From: an uncultured bacterium
Lineage (GTDB): Bacteria > JAAXHH01
DNA: 32,323 nucleotides
Direction: 5' to 3'
Assembly (NCBI GenBank): GCA_913051705.1
Contig: CAJXCW010000025.1
Coordinates: 1-32,323 of the forward strand
A model generated the notes under the pieces. That model saw only the letters and a list, made by a program, of their open reading frames with translations. It was not told the origin of the DNA and made no database searches. The translations under genes and the position numbers were made by a program. Shown piece after piece: positions 8,743 through 18,213 of the stretch. Every line of letters starts with the position of its first letter. Position 1 is the stretch's first letter.

Positions 8743-9501
8743 ATGAACTACGACCAGGATCTCCAGAATTATTTTGAAGCTGACACACCGGAGACGGTGA
8801 TTGCATGGGCGCTGCAACAATGGGGATCACGTCTTGGATTCTGTACCAGCTTTCAGGCGGAAGGCATGGTGCTGATCGATATGGCCAGTAAGATGAAGGC
8901 GGACATCCGCGTGTTCACGATCGATACCGGCCGGTTGCACCAGGAAACATACGCATTCATGGATCAGGTGCGTAAACACTACGGGATCGACATCCAGGTC
9001 TATTTTCCGGATCTGCTTCAGGTGGAGTCGATGGTCAGCACACAAGGCGCGAACCTGTTCTACGATTCCGTAGCCTCCCGCACCACCTGCTGTAACGTCC
9101 GTAAAGTGGCCCCGCTTCGACGGGCGCTTGAAGGGCTGGATGCCTGGGTCGTCGGCCTGCGTCGGGATCAGGGCGAGAGCCGGCGGGGTATCAGAAAAGT
9201 AGAGAAGGACTATGAACACGACGGCCTGGTGAAAATCAGTCCCCTGGCCGACTGGACGCGCGATGAAGTGTGGTCTTATATAAAAACCCATAACGTGCCG
9301 CAACATCCGCTGTACGCCCAAGGATATACCAGCATCGGCTGCGCGCCCTGCACACGGGCCATACAGCCCGGCGAAGATATTCGTGCCGGCCGCTGGTGGT
9401 GGGAAGCGACCACGCACAAAGAGTGCGGTTTGCATTACGCGCCCGAAACCGGATCTTATGGACGCCAATTAGAGCTGCTTGTTGATAAAAAAGCCAGTTA
9501 G
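8743..9501 (+). CDS. cysH: Adenylylsulfate/phosphoadenylylsulfate reductase (CysH family, Fe-S type)
   Basis: FQAEGMVLIDM, TIDTGRLHQETY, TTCCNVRKVAPL, GCAPCTRAIQPGEDIRAGRWWWE, KECGLH. The CC plus CxxC arrangement fits 4Fe-4S assimilatory reductases. Start taken at the ATG at 8743. Confidence 0.93.
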   Translation: MNYDQDLQNYFEADTPETVIAWALQQWGSRLGFCTSFQAEGMVLIDMASKMKADIRVFTIDTGRLHQETYAFMDQVRKHYGIDIQVYFPDLLQVESMVSTQGANLFYDSVASRTTCCNVRKVAPLRRALEGLDAWVVGLRRDQGESRRGIRKVEKDYEHDGLVKISPLADWTRDEVWSYIKTHNVPQHPLYAQGYTSIGCAPCTRAIQPGEDIRAGRWWWEATTHKECGLHYAPETGSYGRQLELLVDKKAS

Positions 9502-9537
9502 AACCGGCGTGTGGGCATCCTGACCGATGCCCACACC

Positions 9538-9990
9538 CTACACCCACCGCCGTACTTTCTGCTTGTACGCCACGTACACTTCCCCGAAAATATCTTCAAG
9601 AAATCGCTCTTCACCGCGAATAAAATTGGCCGTGATGCCCCAGATAAAAAAAGGTATCGGCAGGAACGCGCTGACAACGCCAAAGAGCACGCCTGCACCG
9701 GTCAGTACCAGCACCATACCCAGATACATCGGGTTTCGCGTGAATTGATACATGCCCTCAACGACCAGCGCGGTGGATCTTTCAAAGGGGATAATCGGCG
9801 TCTTCGCTCTACTGAAGGCGCCCACGGCAATCAGCATGATGGTCAGACCGAATACAATGAACAGAATGCCTGCATAAGCATACGGAAAGAGAATAACTTT
9901 GACCACCGGTAGCAGATAATACAGCGCTGTCATAAAAATCAGAGAAATAAGGAAATACACAGGCGGAACGACTTTTCGTTTCTGCTCCAT
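9538..9990 (-). CDS. Isoprenylcysteine carboxyl methyltransferase (ICMT/PEMT-like) family membrane protein
   Basis: VVEGMYQFTRNPMYLGMVLVLTGAGVLFG ... GEERFLEDIFGEVYVAYKQKVRRWV, characteristic of the family. Several TM segments. Confidence 0.85.
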   Translation of the reverse strand: MEQKRKVVPPVYFLISLIFMTALYYLLPVVKVILFPYAYAGILFIVFGLTIMLIAVGAFSRAKTPIIPFERSTALVVEGMYQFTRNPMYLGMVLVLTGAGVLFGVVSAFLPIPFFIWGITANFIRGEERFLEDIFGEVYVAYKQKVRRWV

Positions 9991-10003
9991 GATCAGCGCC
10001 TCC

Positions 10004-10291
10004 TTAGGACCCTACCTCGCCATGCCCTATCCCCGCTTCACCGGGCGATTTCGTCTCGTCGAAAAAGCACATCGCCCCCTTCGGATTCAATATATCCGTA
10101 ATGTGCGCTAATTGCGAGATATAATAGTGCAGCACCACAAATCCCTCACCAAAACGCTCAGGAATACCCAGACAGGGTTTGGGGAGGATCACGTGTGTCT
10201 GTGTGTTGTTCTTTGCATTGAGGGATTCCGGATAAAAATAAATCAGCCCGCGCCATTCGGTGATCGGAAACTCAATTTTGGTGATGGCCAT
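10004..10291 (-). CDS. Small hypothetical protein
   Basis: In-frame ATG at 10291 (MAITKIEFPITEWRGLIYFYPES...) preceded by AGGGGAG about 6 nt upstream. No recognised family. Confidence 0.55.
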   Translation of the reverse strand: MAITKIEFPITEWRGLIYFYPESLNAKNNTQTHVILPKPCLGIPERFGEGFVVLHYYISQLAHITDILNPKGAMCFFDETKSPGEAGIGHGEVGS

Positions 10292-10451
10292 GGTTGCTCC
10301 CCTCATGATAATATGTGAGATGATATAAGATCATAGTCACATGGCGGAGCAACAGCTGTGCCAGATGGATAAGCGGGATATTTGCCTGTAAAACAATGAA
10401 AAAGCGCCCTCTGACGTACACCTCTGTTATGCCAGCGGACACTTTACAGGA

Positions 10452-11531
10452 TCAGTCATCAAATACTTTTTTCACTTTCGCCAGGACGTCAAAGCCTTCA
10501 GGACAGACCGCGTTAGCCCCTTCAAAATCCGTACAGGCCATCACCTGCACTTTATGGCCCTCATACCTCTGATGGGCCGCCTGAATACCGAATCGTTGCG
10601 CCGAATCATGAAAGGTCATGATCTGAGGAACGGGGATCCCCTGAGTATAGGGTGCACATCGACCGCAACTCCGGCAGGGGCCGATACCTACATCTTGTAT
10701 CTTGTGTCGCAATTGATCACGCTCTGCCTCTGAGAGGCCGGCCAGGATCGTCCCCACCGCACAATTTTCATCTGCGATAGCGGACGTACTCATACCCGAG
10801 AGAACAGAGGTCACAGCAGGATAAAGGAGAAGGGCCAGCAGCGCTCCTTGACAGGGCGTAGAAATATACGGATCGAGTATAGATTGAAAAACCCCGATGT
10901 CGCGTGTGAGTAATCCATCCGCTGTAGGGAAATTGATCACTACGCCCAGATCCCGTTCCGCAGCCAGAGGTAATATTTCGTCTTCCACCCGTTCGATACG
11001 AATCAGGCTCATAGGCAGCTGGATCACATCGAAGGCATCCGTTTCGATCAAGGCTTTCATCCGGTCAATCCCCGTGCGACCGTGCTCATACGGAAGAAAG
11101 TGATTAAAACTGACCCCGAGAAATCGGGTCAGCCCTTCCGACCGGATCTGCTCCAGCGTGTGCAGCATCCCTTTATCCCGCATTAAATACGTGTACCGCG
11201 CCTCATTATCGCACGCATGGGCATAGAGCAGATCCACCCGGTCTACTTCAAGCAGCGAAAAACTGGTTTCCAGACTTTCCCGCGTGACATCCGGGTCCTC
11301 GATCATCGCCTTGGTCGCCAGGATATAATCCGAACGACGTCCCCGAAGCGCCTCCCCCAGATGCTTCTCACTGTTGCCATAATATCTGGCCGTATCGATA
11401 AAATTGACGCCGAGATCCAGAGCCCGGTGCACCGTCTCCATCGCCTGTTCCGGGTGCTCATCAAGCCGGGCGCCCCCGAATCCGATCGTGCTGACCTGAA
11501 GTCCTGTTCTTCCCAGTGGTCTTGTCTCCAT
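10452..11531 (-). CDS. Aldo/keto reductase with C-terminal Cys-rich (ferredoxin-like) region
   Basis: METRPLGRTGLQVSTIGFGGARL, DLGVNFIDTARYYGNSEKHLGEAL. C-terminal GPCRSCGRCAPYTQGIPVPQI and CTDFEGANAVCPEGFDV. Confidence 0.9.
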   Translation of the reverse strand: METRPLGRTGLQVSTIGFGGARLDEHPEQAMETVHRALDLGVNFIDTARYYGNSEKHLGEALRGRRSDYILATKAMIEDPDVTRESLETSFSLLEVDRVDLLYAHACDNEARYTYLMRDKGMLHTLEQIRSEGLTRFLGVSFNHFLPYEHGRTGIDRMKALIETDAFDVIQLPMSLIRIERVEDEILPLAAERDLGVVINFPTADGLLTRDIGVFQSILDPYISTPCQGALLALLLYPAVTSVLSGMSTSAIADENCAVGTILAGLSEAERDQLRHKIQDVGIGPCRSCGRCAPYTQGIPVPQIMTFHDSAQRFGIQAAHQRYEGHKVQVMACTDFEGANAVCPEGFDVLAKVKKVFDD

Positions 11532-11777
11532 ATGTATGTGATCCTTCTTGGGGGTCAAATTTTGCTTTTAAGACGAATATTGGAAGAATATATCCTTATT
11601 TCTTTTTACTGCCAGTATATTATTTCTTGATGACCTCTGCCGATTAATGGGATATAATACAGGTGGATAATACGCCATGCATACTTCTTCTCTATTCCCA
11701 TATTGTTAAACGACCCCGGCGGTATTATATTCATCCCGATACCAATAGACCTGCTCAGAAATTCCAAAGGCAAACAT

Positions 11778-12896
11778 ATGAGCTACTCACGAATCGACAG
11801 TCACCGGGTAAATGTCAAGCCCCTGGCGTCTCGTAAGAATAAACATCATATCGACGAAATTCGGATTGATCCGGATGCGGCCCTACCCCCGGTGACATCC
11901 CGCCAAAAAGCGAACATCGCGAAGGTCGCCGGCTGGATACGCACTGCCCGAGCGCAGGGGGCCGCCGTCATGCTTGCCTATGGCGCCCACATGGTTAAGA
12001 ACGGTCTGGGACCGGTGGTCGTACGCATGATGGAAGAGGGATGGATCACCCATCTGGCGACAAACGGTGCGGGCGTGATTCACGATTGGGAATACGCCTT
12101 TCAGGGACAATCCGAGGAGGATGTGCGGGCGCATGTGGCGCAAGGGCAGTTCGGCACCTGGGACGAGACCGGCAGACATACCCATCTGGCAGTGCTGACC
12201 GGCGCGCTCGACGGCATGGGATATGGAGAGTCGGTAGGCCGTCTCATATGTGATGACGGCTATACGATTCCTGATCGGGCAGCACTTCAGCATGCTCTGG
12301 CCAGCTGGACCGATCATCCGGCAGACGATGAAATCATGCCCGCCCGTGCAGACCTGCTTCAAGCCTTGGTACGGCATGACATCGAAGCCGGATATCACAA
12401 GGTGATCCATCCTCACAAAACCTTCTCGCTTACAGGCCATGCCTGCCGGCTCCATGTCCCGCTGACGGTTCATCCGGGCATCGGATACGATATCATCTAC
12501 ACCCATCCTCTGGCCAATAGCGCGGCCATTGGCCGTGGTGCCGGCATCGATTTCTCTATTTTTGTGAACAGTGTCTCGCATCTCGACGGTGGAGTGTTCC
12601 TGTCGGTGGGCTCATCCATCATGGCCCCCCAGGTGTTTGAAAAATCCATGTCCATCGCCAACAACCTGCGCCTTCAGGACGGTCTGAAGCCGTTACGCCC
12701 TTTCATCGCCGTCAACGATCTCATGGAAGATAACTGGGACTGGAACACGGGCGAGCCGCCCATGGACAATCCCGCCTACTATAACCGCATCGGCAAAAGC
12801 TTCAGCCGCATGGGCGGCGAGATGCTGTATACCGCCGCCGACAATCGGGTGTTTATACAATCTCTTTGTCGCCAGCTGGGTAAGAGCGGCAGGTAA
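11778..12896 (+). CDS. Uncharacterised protein, possibly deoxyhypusine synthase-like fold
   Basis: Long ORF with ATG at 11778. GLGPVVVRMMEEGWITHLATNGAGVIHDWEYAFQG and HLDGGVFLSVGSSIMAPQVFEKSMSIANNL loosely resemble DHS-type nucleotide-binding segments. Family assignment is weak. Confidence 0.55.
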   Translation: MSYSRIDSHRVNVKPLASRKNKHHIDEIRIDPDAALPPVTSRQKANIAKVAGWIRTARAQGAAVMLAYGAHMVKNGLGPVVVRMMEEGWITHLATNGAGVIHDWEYAFQGQSEEDVRAHVAQGQFGTWDETGRHTHLAVLTGALDGMGYGESVGRLICDDGYTIPDRAALQHALASWTDHPADDEIMPARADLLQALVRHDIEAGYHKVIHPHKTFSLTGHACRLHVPLTVHPGIGYDIIYTHPLANSAAIGRGAGIDFSIFVNSVSHLDGGVFLSVGSSIMAPQVFEKSMSIANNLRLQDGLKPLRPFIAVNDLMEDNWDWNTGEPPMDNPAYYNRIGKSFSRMGGEMLYTAADNRVFIQSLCRQLGKSGR

Positions 12897-12982
12897 TAGC
12901 AATTGGTGATGGTGATTGAAACCCCTTTGCCATCTTGACTGCACCGTACTCTTCTTGGCTGAACTCAATCGGAGTCCTGCTC

Positions 12983-14161
12983 ATGTCCGTACGAAAACGC
13001 ATTGCCGCGATTATCACCGAATACCGACCGAATTCGCATGCTGATGTGATTGTTACGAAATATTTGAAAGGGTTTCCGACAGATGCCGGGCTTATCGCGC
13101 CTCGCGTCGATATCGCGTCGATGTATGTGGATCAATATGCCGAGAATGATCTGAGTCGGACTTTCTCCGAAGCGCATGGCGTGCCTGTCTACCCGAGCAT
13201 TGTGCAGGCGCTGACGATGGGGGGAAAGGAACTCGCGGTGGATGGCGTGCTTCTTATCGGTGAGCACGGGGATTACGCCTGGAATGAAAAGGAGCAGCAT
13301 CTGTTCCCGCGGAAATATTTCATGGAGCAGATATGCGGTGTGATGGCGACGAGTGGCCGTGCCGCGCCGGTGTTCAACGACAAACATTTGTCCTATAACT
13401 GGCACGATGCAAAATGGATGTGCGACCGGGCATCCCAATTGGGCGCTCCGTTTATGGCCGGTTCTTCGCTCCCGTTTTTCTGGCGTAATCCGTGGCTGGA
13501 ACACGAGCGGGACACACCGATTGAAGACGCTATTGCCGTTGGCTTTTCAGGACTCGATATCTATGGATTTCATACGCTGGAAACCCTTCAGTGTATGGTC
13601 GAGCGACGGGTCGGCGGAGAGACGGGCGTAGCCGCCGTGACCTGCCTGGAAGGCAACGCCGTCTGGGATGCTGCCGATGCCGGGCTCTGGCCGCTGGATC
13701 TGGCGGAAGCGGCCTGCGAGGCCATTCAGAACAAGCCGGAAGGGCATATGAAAGACCATTGCGAGAATCCGGCGCTTTTTATCGTCGAGTATCGTGATGG
13801 CTTTCGCGGGGCCATCCTGATGCTGAACGGATACGTCACCGATCTGGCCTACGCCGCCCGGGTCGATGGTCAGGTGCTCGCCTCCGAATTCTACTGCCCG
13901 CAGACGCCGCACGCCCATTTCAGTTATCTCAGCCTCAACATCGAAGAGATGTTTCTATCAGGCATCCCCGCCTATCCGGTTGAACGAACCCTGCTGACAA
14001 CAGGTGTGCTTGAAGCTGCTCTCGACTCGCGGTATCAGGGCCATATCCGCCTCGAAACGCCGCACCTCGATGTGGCTTATACATCCTATGAGCAAATCCG
14101 CTGGAGACCAACCGCAACCCGGCCAAGCGGAGCTTCGTTGATACCCTTCGGTCATGAATAG
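12983..14161 (+). CDS. Uncharacterised conserved-looking protein, possibly distantly Gfo/Idh/MocA-like
   Basis: ATG at 12983 (MSVRKRIAAIITEYRPNSHADVIVTKYLKGF). AVDGVLLIGEHGDYAWNEKEQHLFPRKYFMEQICGVM and VFNDKHLSYNWHDAKWMCDRA. No canonical GxGxxG. Confidence 0.7.
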   Translation: MSVRKRIAAIITEYRPNSHADVIVTKYLKGFPTDAGLIAPRVDIASMYVDQYAENDLSRTFSEAHGVPVYPSIVQALTMGGKELAVDGVLLIGEHGDYAWNEKEQHLFPRKYFMEQICGVMATSGRAAPVFNDKHLSYNWHDAKWMCDRASQLGAPFMAGSSLPFFWRNPWLEHERDTPIEDAIAVGFSGLDIYGFHTLETLQCMVERRVGGETGVAAVTCLEGNAVWDAADAGLWPLDLAEAACEAIQNKPEGHMKDHCENPALFIVEYRDGFRGAILMLNGYVTDLAYAARVDGQVLASEFYCPQTPHAHFSYLSLNIEEMFLSGIPAYPVERTLLTTGVLEAALDSRYQGHIRLETPHLDVAYTSYEQIRWRPTATRPSGASLIPFGHE

Positions 14162-14164
14162 CCT

Positions 14165-15649
14165 CTACTCGATGCGTTTGATAATATGAAAGCCCAAAGA
14201 TGTTCGGATGACATCGCTCACCTCACCCACCCGTAAACCCATCGCTGCTTCCTCAAACGTCGGAATCATTTCACCGGGTCCGAAAAAGCCCAGATCACCG
14301 CCGTTGGCGCCACTCGGATCTATGGATTTGGTACGGGCCAGTTCGATAAAATCTACGCCGGTGTTCAATTGGGTCAAGATCGCTTCAGCTTCGGATTGAC
14401 TGCGGACAACGATCTGCCTCACACGTATTTTGTTCGCTTGCCGAGCGGCCTCCCGATCCTGCTTTTTTGATTTGACACGATAAAGCGCCGTCTGCAACTC
14501 CGCGGAGGCCGGATCCAGCGCCACAGCCGCTTCGTAGTTGCTGATGGCCAGATCAAATTGTTCATACTGCTCGTAGACCAGACCGAGTTCCGCATAGAGA
14601 CGAGGATCTTTGCCGCCCATATCCAATATATCCTGGTAGTATTGAATCGCTTCGTCCTTGCGTCCTTCACCTGCTTCCAAACGGGCGAGAGCGACGCGGG
14701 CGACGACCAGATCAGACTTGACACCCAATGCGCGTGTCCAGACGGTCCGGGCGGCATCCGGCATATTCTTACTCTGGTAGGCGATCCCCAGATTCATATA
14801 CGCTTCGGCATAATCAGGTGCCAGAGCGACCGCTTTTGACCACGCGACAATGGCCTCATCCGGGTGCCCGGAACCCATATACGATACCCCGAGATTAAGA
14901 TATACCTTCGGCAATTGACCTGCATCCACCGACGCGGCCGCCACCTTCTCATACAGACGAATCGCTTCTTCGAATCGCTCTGCATCCGCATATAGTTTTC
15001 CGAGGTTCGTATAGGCGTCCATATACGTGGAATCATGCCTGATCGATTGAAGATAGTGATGTTCCGCATCTGACAGATAACCACCCTGGTTATATACGAT
15101 AGCCAGCGTAGTGTGAGCGACTGCTAACTGAGGCGGCCCTTTCATCATCTGGTCGAACTGAGCTTTCGCCCAGGAAAATACCGTATCAGGAGGGACCATA
15201 TCCATACGTCGCACACCAATGGTATCACCGGCGGCAGCATTCTTAAATTCTTTGAGCGCCGTAACCTGATCTCCATTCGCATGATGAAGCAACCCCAGAG
15301 TTAAATGAGCAGACGCAAAGTTAGGCGCAATTTCCAGGGCGTGGGTAAGATGAACTTGCGCACTATCGTAATTACCGATGGCAAAATATACCGCGCCCAG
15401 ATTATTCTTAGCCATCGACAAAGCCGAAAGAAACTGCCGTAACGCCGCACGCTGCCGCGCTTCCTGCGACACGTTTTCCGTCCCGGCATCCACGGTCGGA
15501 GTGGTTTGTGCCTGGGCCGTCGTCCAACTGAGAACCCAGAAGCAGACTAAAAACCACCGTAGCCGGCGTGAGGTATGTCGTCTTGTTCTACACGACCTTG
15601 AAAACCGGTGGCTTACAGGGTCCCATTCTATCCGATATCGAATATCCAT
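14165..15649 (-). CDS. Exported TPR-repeat protein with C-terminal parvulin-type (PpiC/SurA-like) domain
   Basis: N-terminal hydrophobic signal RRLRWFLVCFWVLSWTTAQAQ. Multiple TPRs (e.g. AYTNLGKLYADAERFEEAIRLYEKV, AYMNLGIAYQSKNMPDAARTVWTRAL). C-terminal VDFIELARTKSIDPSGANGGDLGFFGPGEMIPTFEEAAMGLRVGEVSDVIRTSLGFHIIKRIE. Confidence 0.88.
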   Translation of the reverse strand: MDIRYRIEWDPVSHRFSRSCRTRRHTSRRLRWFLVCFWVLSWTTAQAQTTPTVDAGTENVSQEARQRAALRQFLSALSMAKNNLGAVYFAIGNYDSAQVHLTHALEIAPNFASAHLTLGLLHHANGDQVTALKEFKNAAAGDTIGVRRMDMVPPDTVFSWAKAQFDQMMKGPPQLAVAHTTLAIVYNQGGYLSDAEHHYLQSIRHDSTYMDAYTNLGKLYADAERFEEAIRLYEKVAAASVDAGQLPKVYLNLGVSYMGSGHPDEAIVAWSKAVALAPDYAEAYMNLGIAYQSKNMPDAARTVWTRALGVKSDLVVARVALARLEAGEGRKDEAIQYYQDILDMGGKDPRLYAELGLVYEQYEQFDLAISNYEAAVALDPASAELQTALYRVKSKKQDREAARQANKIRVRQIVVRSQSEAEAILTQLNTGVDFIELARTKSIDPSGANGGDLGFFGPGEMIPTFEEAAMGLRVGEVSDVIRTSLGFHIIKRIE

Positions 15650-15678
15650 ATTCTTTTCAACCTCCATGGCGAAACCCA

Positions 15679-17043
15679 TCAACGACTCAGTGTTTCTTCC
15701 GGTTCCAGGTTTTGTAATACCTCCATGGTCTCACCGACTAAAGCGAAACTACCCGTTACGCAAATCAGATCATACGGCGTGGTGATGGTTCGGGCCATCT
15801 CGAGTGCATCGGAGACGGAAGAGGTCACATGAACCAGCGTGCCGGATTGCCGGCATAAGGCCGCGACCTTCTCAGGATCGGCCTGTCGTCTACGTAATAC
15901 GCGCCGGGTGGTCACAACAATTTCATCGGCATAATCTGCAAAGACACGACATAATTCATCGACCGCTTTGTCTTGATGTATAGATAAGACCAGAACCGAC
16001 CGGCGACTGGGAAAAAGGCGCTGGAGTGTCTGGGTCAGATTTTCAGCGGCCATTACGTTATGGGCGCCATCCAGAATCAGCCAGGGTTGATGTTCCAGAA
16101 CTTGCATCCGCCCGGGTAAGCGTACCTCTCGTATGCCTCTGTTGATGTCATCCGCAGAGATCGACAGACCATGTTGCGTGAGCAATTCTACGACACCGAT
16201 AGCCGTAGCCGCATTACATGCCTGAAACTCGCCCAACAAGGGTATCGTCAAGTGATGATACGTCTGTTCCCGCCCACGTATGTCAAGCGTCTGCTGTCTC
16301 GTATCTTCGCCCTGTATGGTGTAATGAATGTCGGTACCCACTTCACATAATGAACACTCCAGGCGACGGCAAACCTCTCTGATAATGGTACGGGCGTCCG
16401 GTGTTTGAGGCGCACTTACGGTTGGCACACCTCTTTTTATAATCCCCGCTTTTTCACGAGCGATCTCCGGTATTGTCGTACCCAGACGATCCGTATGATC
16501 CAGGCCGATAGGCGTAATCGCACATACCTTCGGTTTAATAACATTGGTCGAATCCAGGCGACCGCCTAGACCCGATTCAATGACAGCTAAATCCACATTC
16601 TGCTCTTTAAAATACAAAAAAGCAAGCGCCGTCATAATATCAAAAGACGAGGCAAACCCTTCAGACTCTTGATGGGTGTATTCGATGACAGGCCGCATCT
16701 TATCGACCAATTGAGACACCTCTTCTTCCGATATGGGCACGCCGTTGACCATGATGCGTTCCCGTATGCTGACCAGATGAGGCGATGTATACAACCCAAC
16801 GCGATATCCGCCCTGATGGACGATCGATGCGATCATAGAAGCCGTAGAGCCTTTTCCCTTGGTCCCGGCGACATGTACGGACGGCCAGTGACATTCAGGA
16901 TGGTCCAGGGCTTCTACAAGCGCTTCGATCCGGTCCAGATTCATTCGTCTTGGTGAGGCGCCGGGTAACTTCTCGTAATCTACAAAACCGTATACATAAT
17001 CAAGCGTTTCTTTGTAAGTAGATGGATTCATGGATTTCAGCAT
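15679..17043 (-). CDS. folC: Bifunctional folylpolyglutamate synthase/dihydrofolate synthase
   Basis: VHVAGTKGKGSTASMIASI, GLYTSPHLVSIRERI, ESGLGGRLDSTNVI, PIGLDHTDRLGTTIPEIAREKAGIIK, LILDGAHN. Confidence 0.95.
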   Translation of the reverse strand: MLKSMNPSTYKETLDYVYGFVDYEKLPGASPRRMNLDRIEALVEALDHPECHWPSVHVAGTKGKGSTASMIASIVHQGGYRVGLYTSPHLVSIRERIMVNGVPISEEEVSQLVDKMRPVIEYTHQESEGFASSFDIMTALAFLYFKEQNVDLAVIESGLGGRLDSTNVIKPKVCAITPIGLDHTDRLGTTIPEIAREKAGIIKRGVPTVSAPQTPDARTIIREVCRRLECSLCEVGTDIHYTIQGEDTRQQTLDIRGREQTYHHLTIPLLGEFQACNAATAIGVVELLTQHGLSISADDINRGIREVRLPGRMQVLEHQPWLILDGAHNVMAAENLTQTLQRLFPSRRSVLVLSIHQDKAVDELCRVFADYADEIVVTTRRVLRRRQADPEKVAALCRQSGTLVHVTSSVSDALEMARTITTPYDLICVTGSFALVGETMEVLQNLEPEETLSR

Positions 17044-17052
17044 CTCTATCAG

Positions 17053-18213
17053 TCAATGGGTCAATGAACCGATCAAACCCCTGGCATACCGAAACGGCAT
17101 GGTAACGGCTTGCCGTCTAATGTGTTTAAACCGTGTACGGACCTGATCCGAAACATCTTCACTATGAGCAATGCGCTTAAATACGTTCCGCCCCGGTTTT
17201 GCATTGATTTCAATAAGCCAGGGCTCGCCGTTTGGATCGGGTATAATATCGAGCCCAAGCTCGCCGAAGGCACATAGATCCTGTTCCAGCCCCTGACATA
17301 TAGACAACGACATGTGGACCACGCGATCCACAATAGCCTGTCTTTGTGACACGCCATAGTGGGCATCCAATATCGATTCCGCCTCTTCGGATCTGGCGCC
17401 CGTGCTGAGATTGGTTGTTGGTATATCCGTTTGACATACCCGCGCAACCAGCCCGGTCATTCCCCATTGCTTTTGATCATCCTGCTGCATTAATACCCGC
17501 AAATCGAATCGAGGCCGGTGTCGATGTGCAACCGGCTCCACCGAAATCCCTTGCTGTACCAGATATACGCTGTCCCGTAAGGCCTGGTTCCCGAGTAAAC
17601 TGCGTATCTTATGGCGAACAGCTTGTCTTCCGGTAACTCGATGACAGGCCTCGTCCATACGGACAACCCATATATGGGCCTGAACGGATATAATCTCTAC
17701 AATATCCGATCCTAAAGATCCTTCGACCGGCTTGATATACACATGCTCGTATCGATCCAGAAACGCATCCAGGCTATCGCACGTCAGGCAAGCCGTATCG
17801 GGTAACAACACATCATAGTTCGACAGAAGGCCGAAGGCCCCCCATTTATCCGCCGCGATCCTGATGATTTCAAGAGGGTTAATAAATGGGATATCAGATC
17901 GCATGAATCGGGCACGAATCCGGTCTGCTTTGGGAGAATACACCGGATCGGATACAGGCGCTCGATCATAGATGACCTGTGGCCAGGGCTCAGGGCCGCA
18001 TTCGTGCCATCTACTGTTGATCAAAGTGGCCGGGGTTACCGTGTCTGTCTCCAGGTGAATATCGTCAGCATCAAAAACCACCACGCGTACCCCGAGTGAT
18101 TCAGCAGCCAGACAACACTCTTCAAAAAAACCGGTAGGCGGCCCGAATAACCGGTCAGAATCATCTGGCGTTCGCCGACTCAAAATACCGACGGTTATTT
18201 TGGACGTACTCAT
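17053..18213 (-). CDS. YheC/YheD-like ATP-grasp protein
   Basis: VGILSRRTPDDSDRLFGPPTGFFEECCLAAESLGVRVVVFDADDI, VIYDRAPVSDPVYSPKADRIRARF, YIKPVEGSLGSDIVEI, RFDLRVLMQ, LGLDIIPDPNGEPWLIEINAKPGRNVF. Confidence 0.82.
   Translation of the reverse strand: MSTSKITVGILSRRTPDDSDRLFGPPTGFFEECCLAAESLGVRVVVFDADDIHLETDTVTPATLINSRWHECGPEPWPQVIYDRAPVSDPVYSPKADRIRARFMRSDIPFINPLEIIRIAADKWGAFGLLSNYDVLLPDTACLTCDSLDAFLDRYEHVYIKPVEGSLGSDIVEIISVQAHIWVVRMDEACHRVTGRQAVRHKIRSLLGNQALRDSVYLVQQGISVEPVAHRHRPRFDLRVLMQQDDQKQWGMTGLVARVCQTDIPTTNLSTGARSEEAESILDAHYGVSQRQAIVDRVVHMSLSICQGLEQDLCAFGELGLDIIPDPNGEPWLIEINAKPGRNVFKRIAHSEDVSDQVRTRFKHIRRQAVTMPFRYARGLIGSLTH

Noticed and set aside
9511-9912. 133 aa plus-strand ORF overlapping the ICMT-like gene
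   Set aside because: Antisense to a convincing membrane methyltransferase with family motifs; polar low-complexity product.
10112-10318. 68 aa plus-strand ORF opposite the small minus ORF
   Set aside because: The minus-strand ORF has a better SD and start context; the plus ORF is likely a shadow.
11627-11658. Possible promoter TTGATG...TATAAT upstream of the 11778 gene
   Set aside because: Spacer of about 20 nt is too long for a confident sigma70 call.
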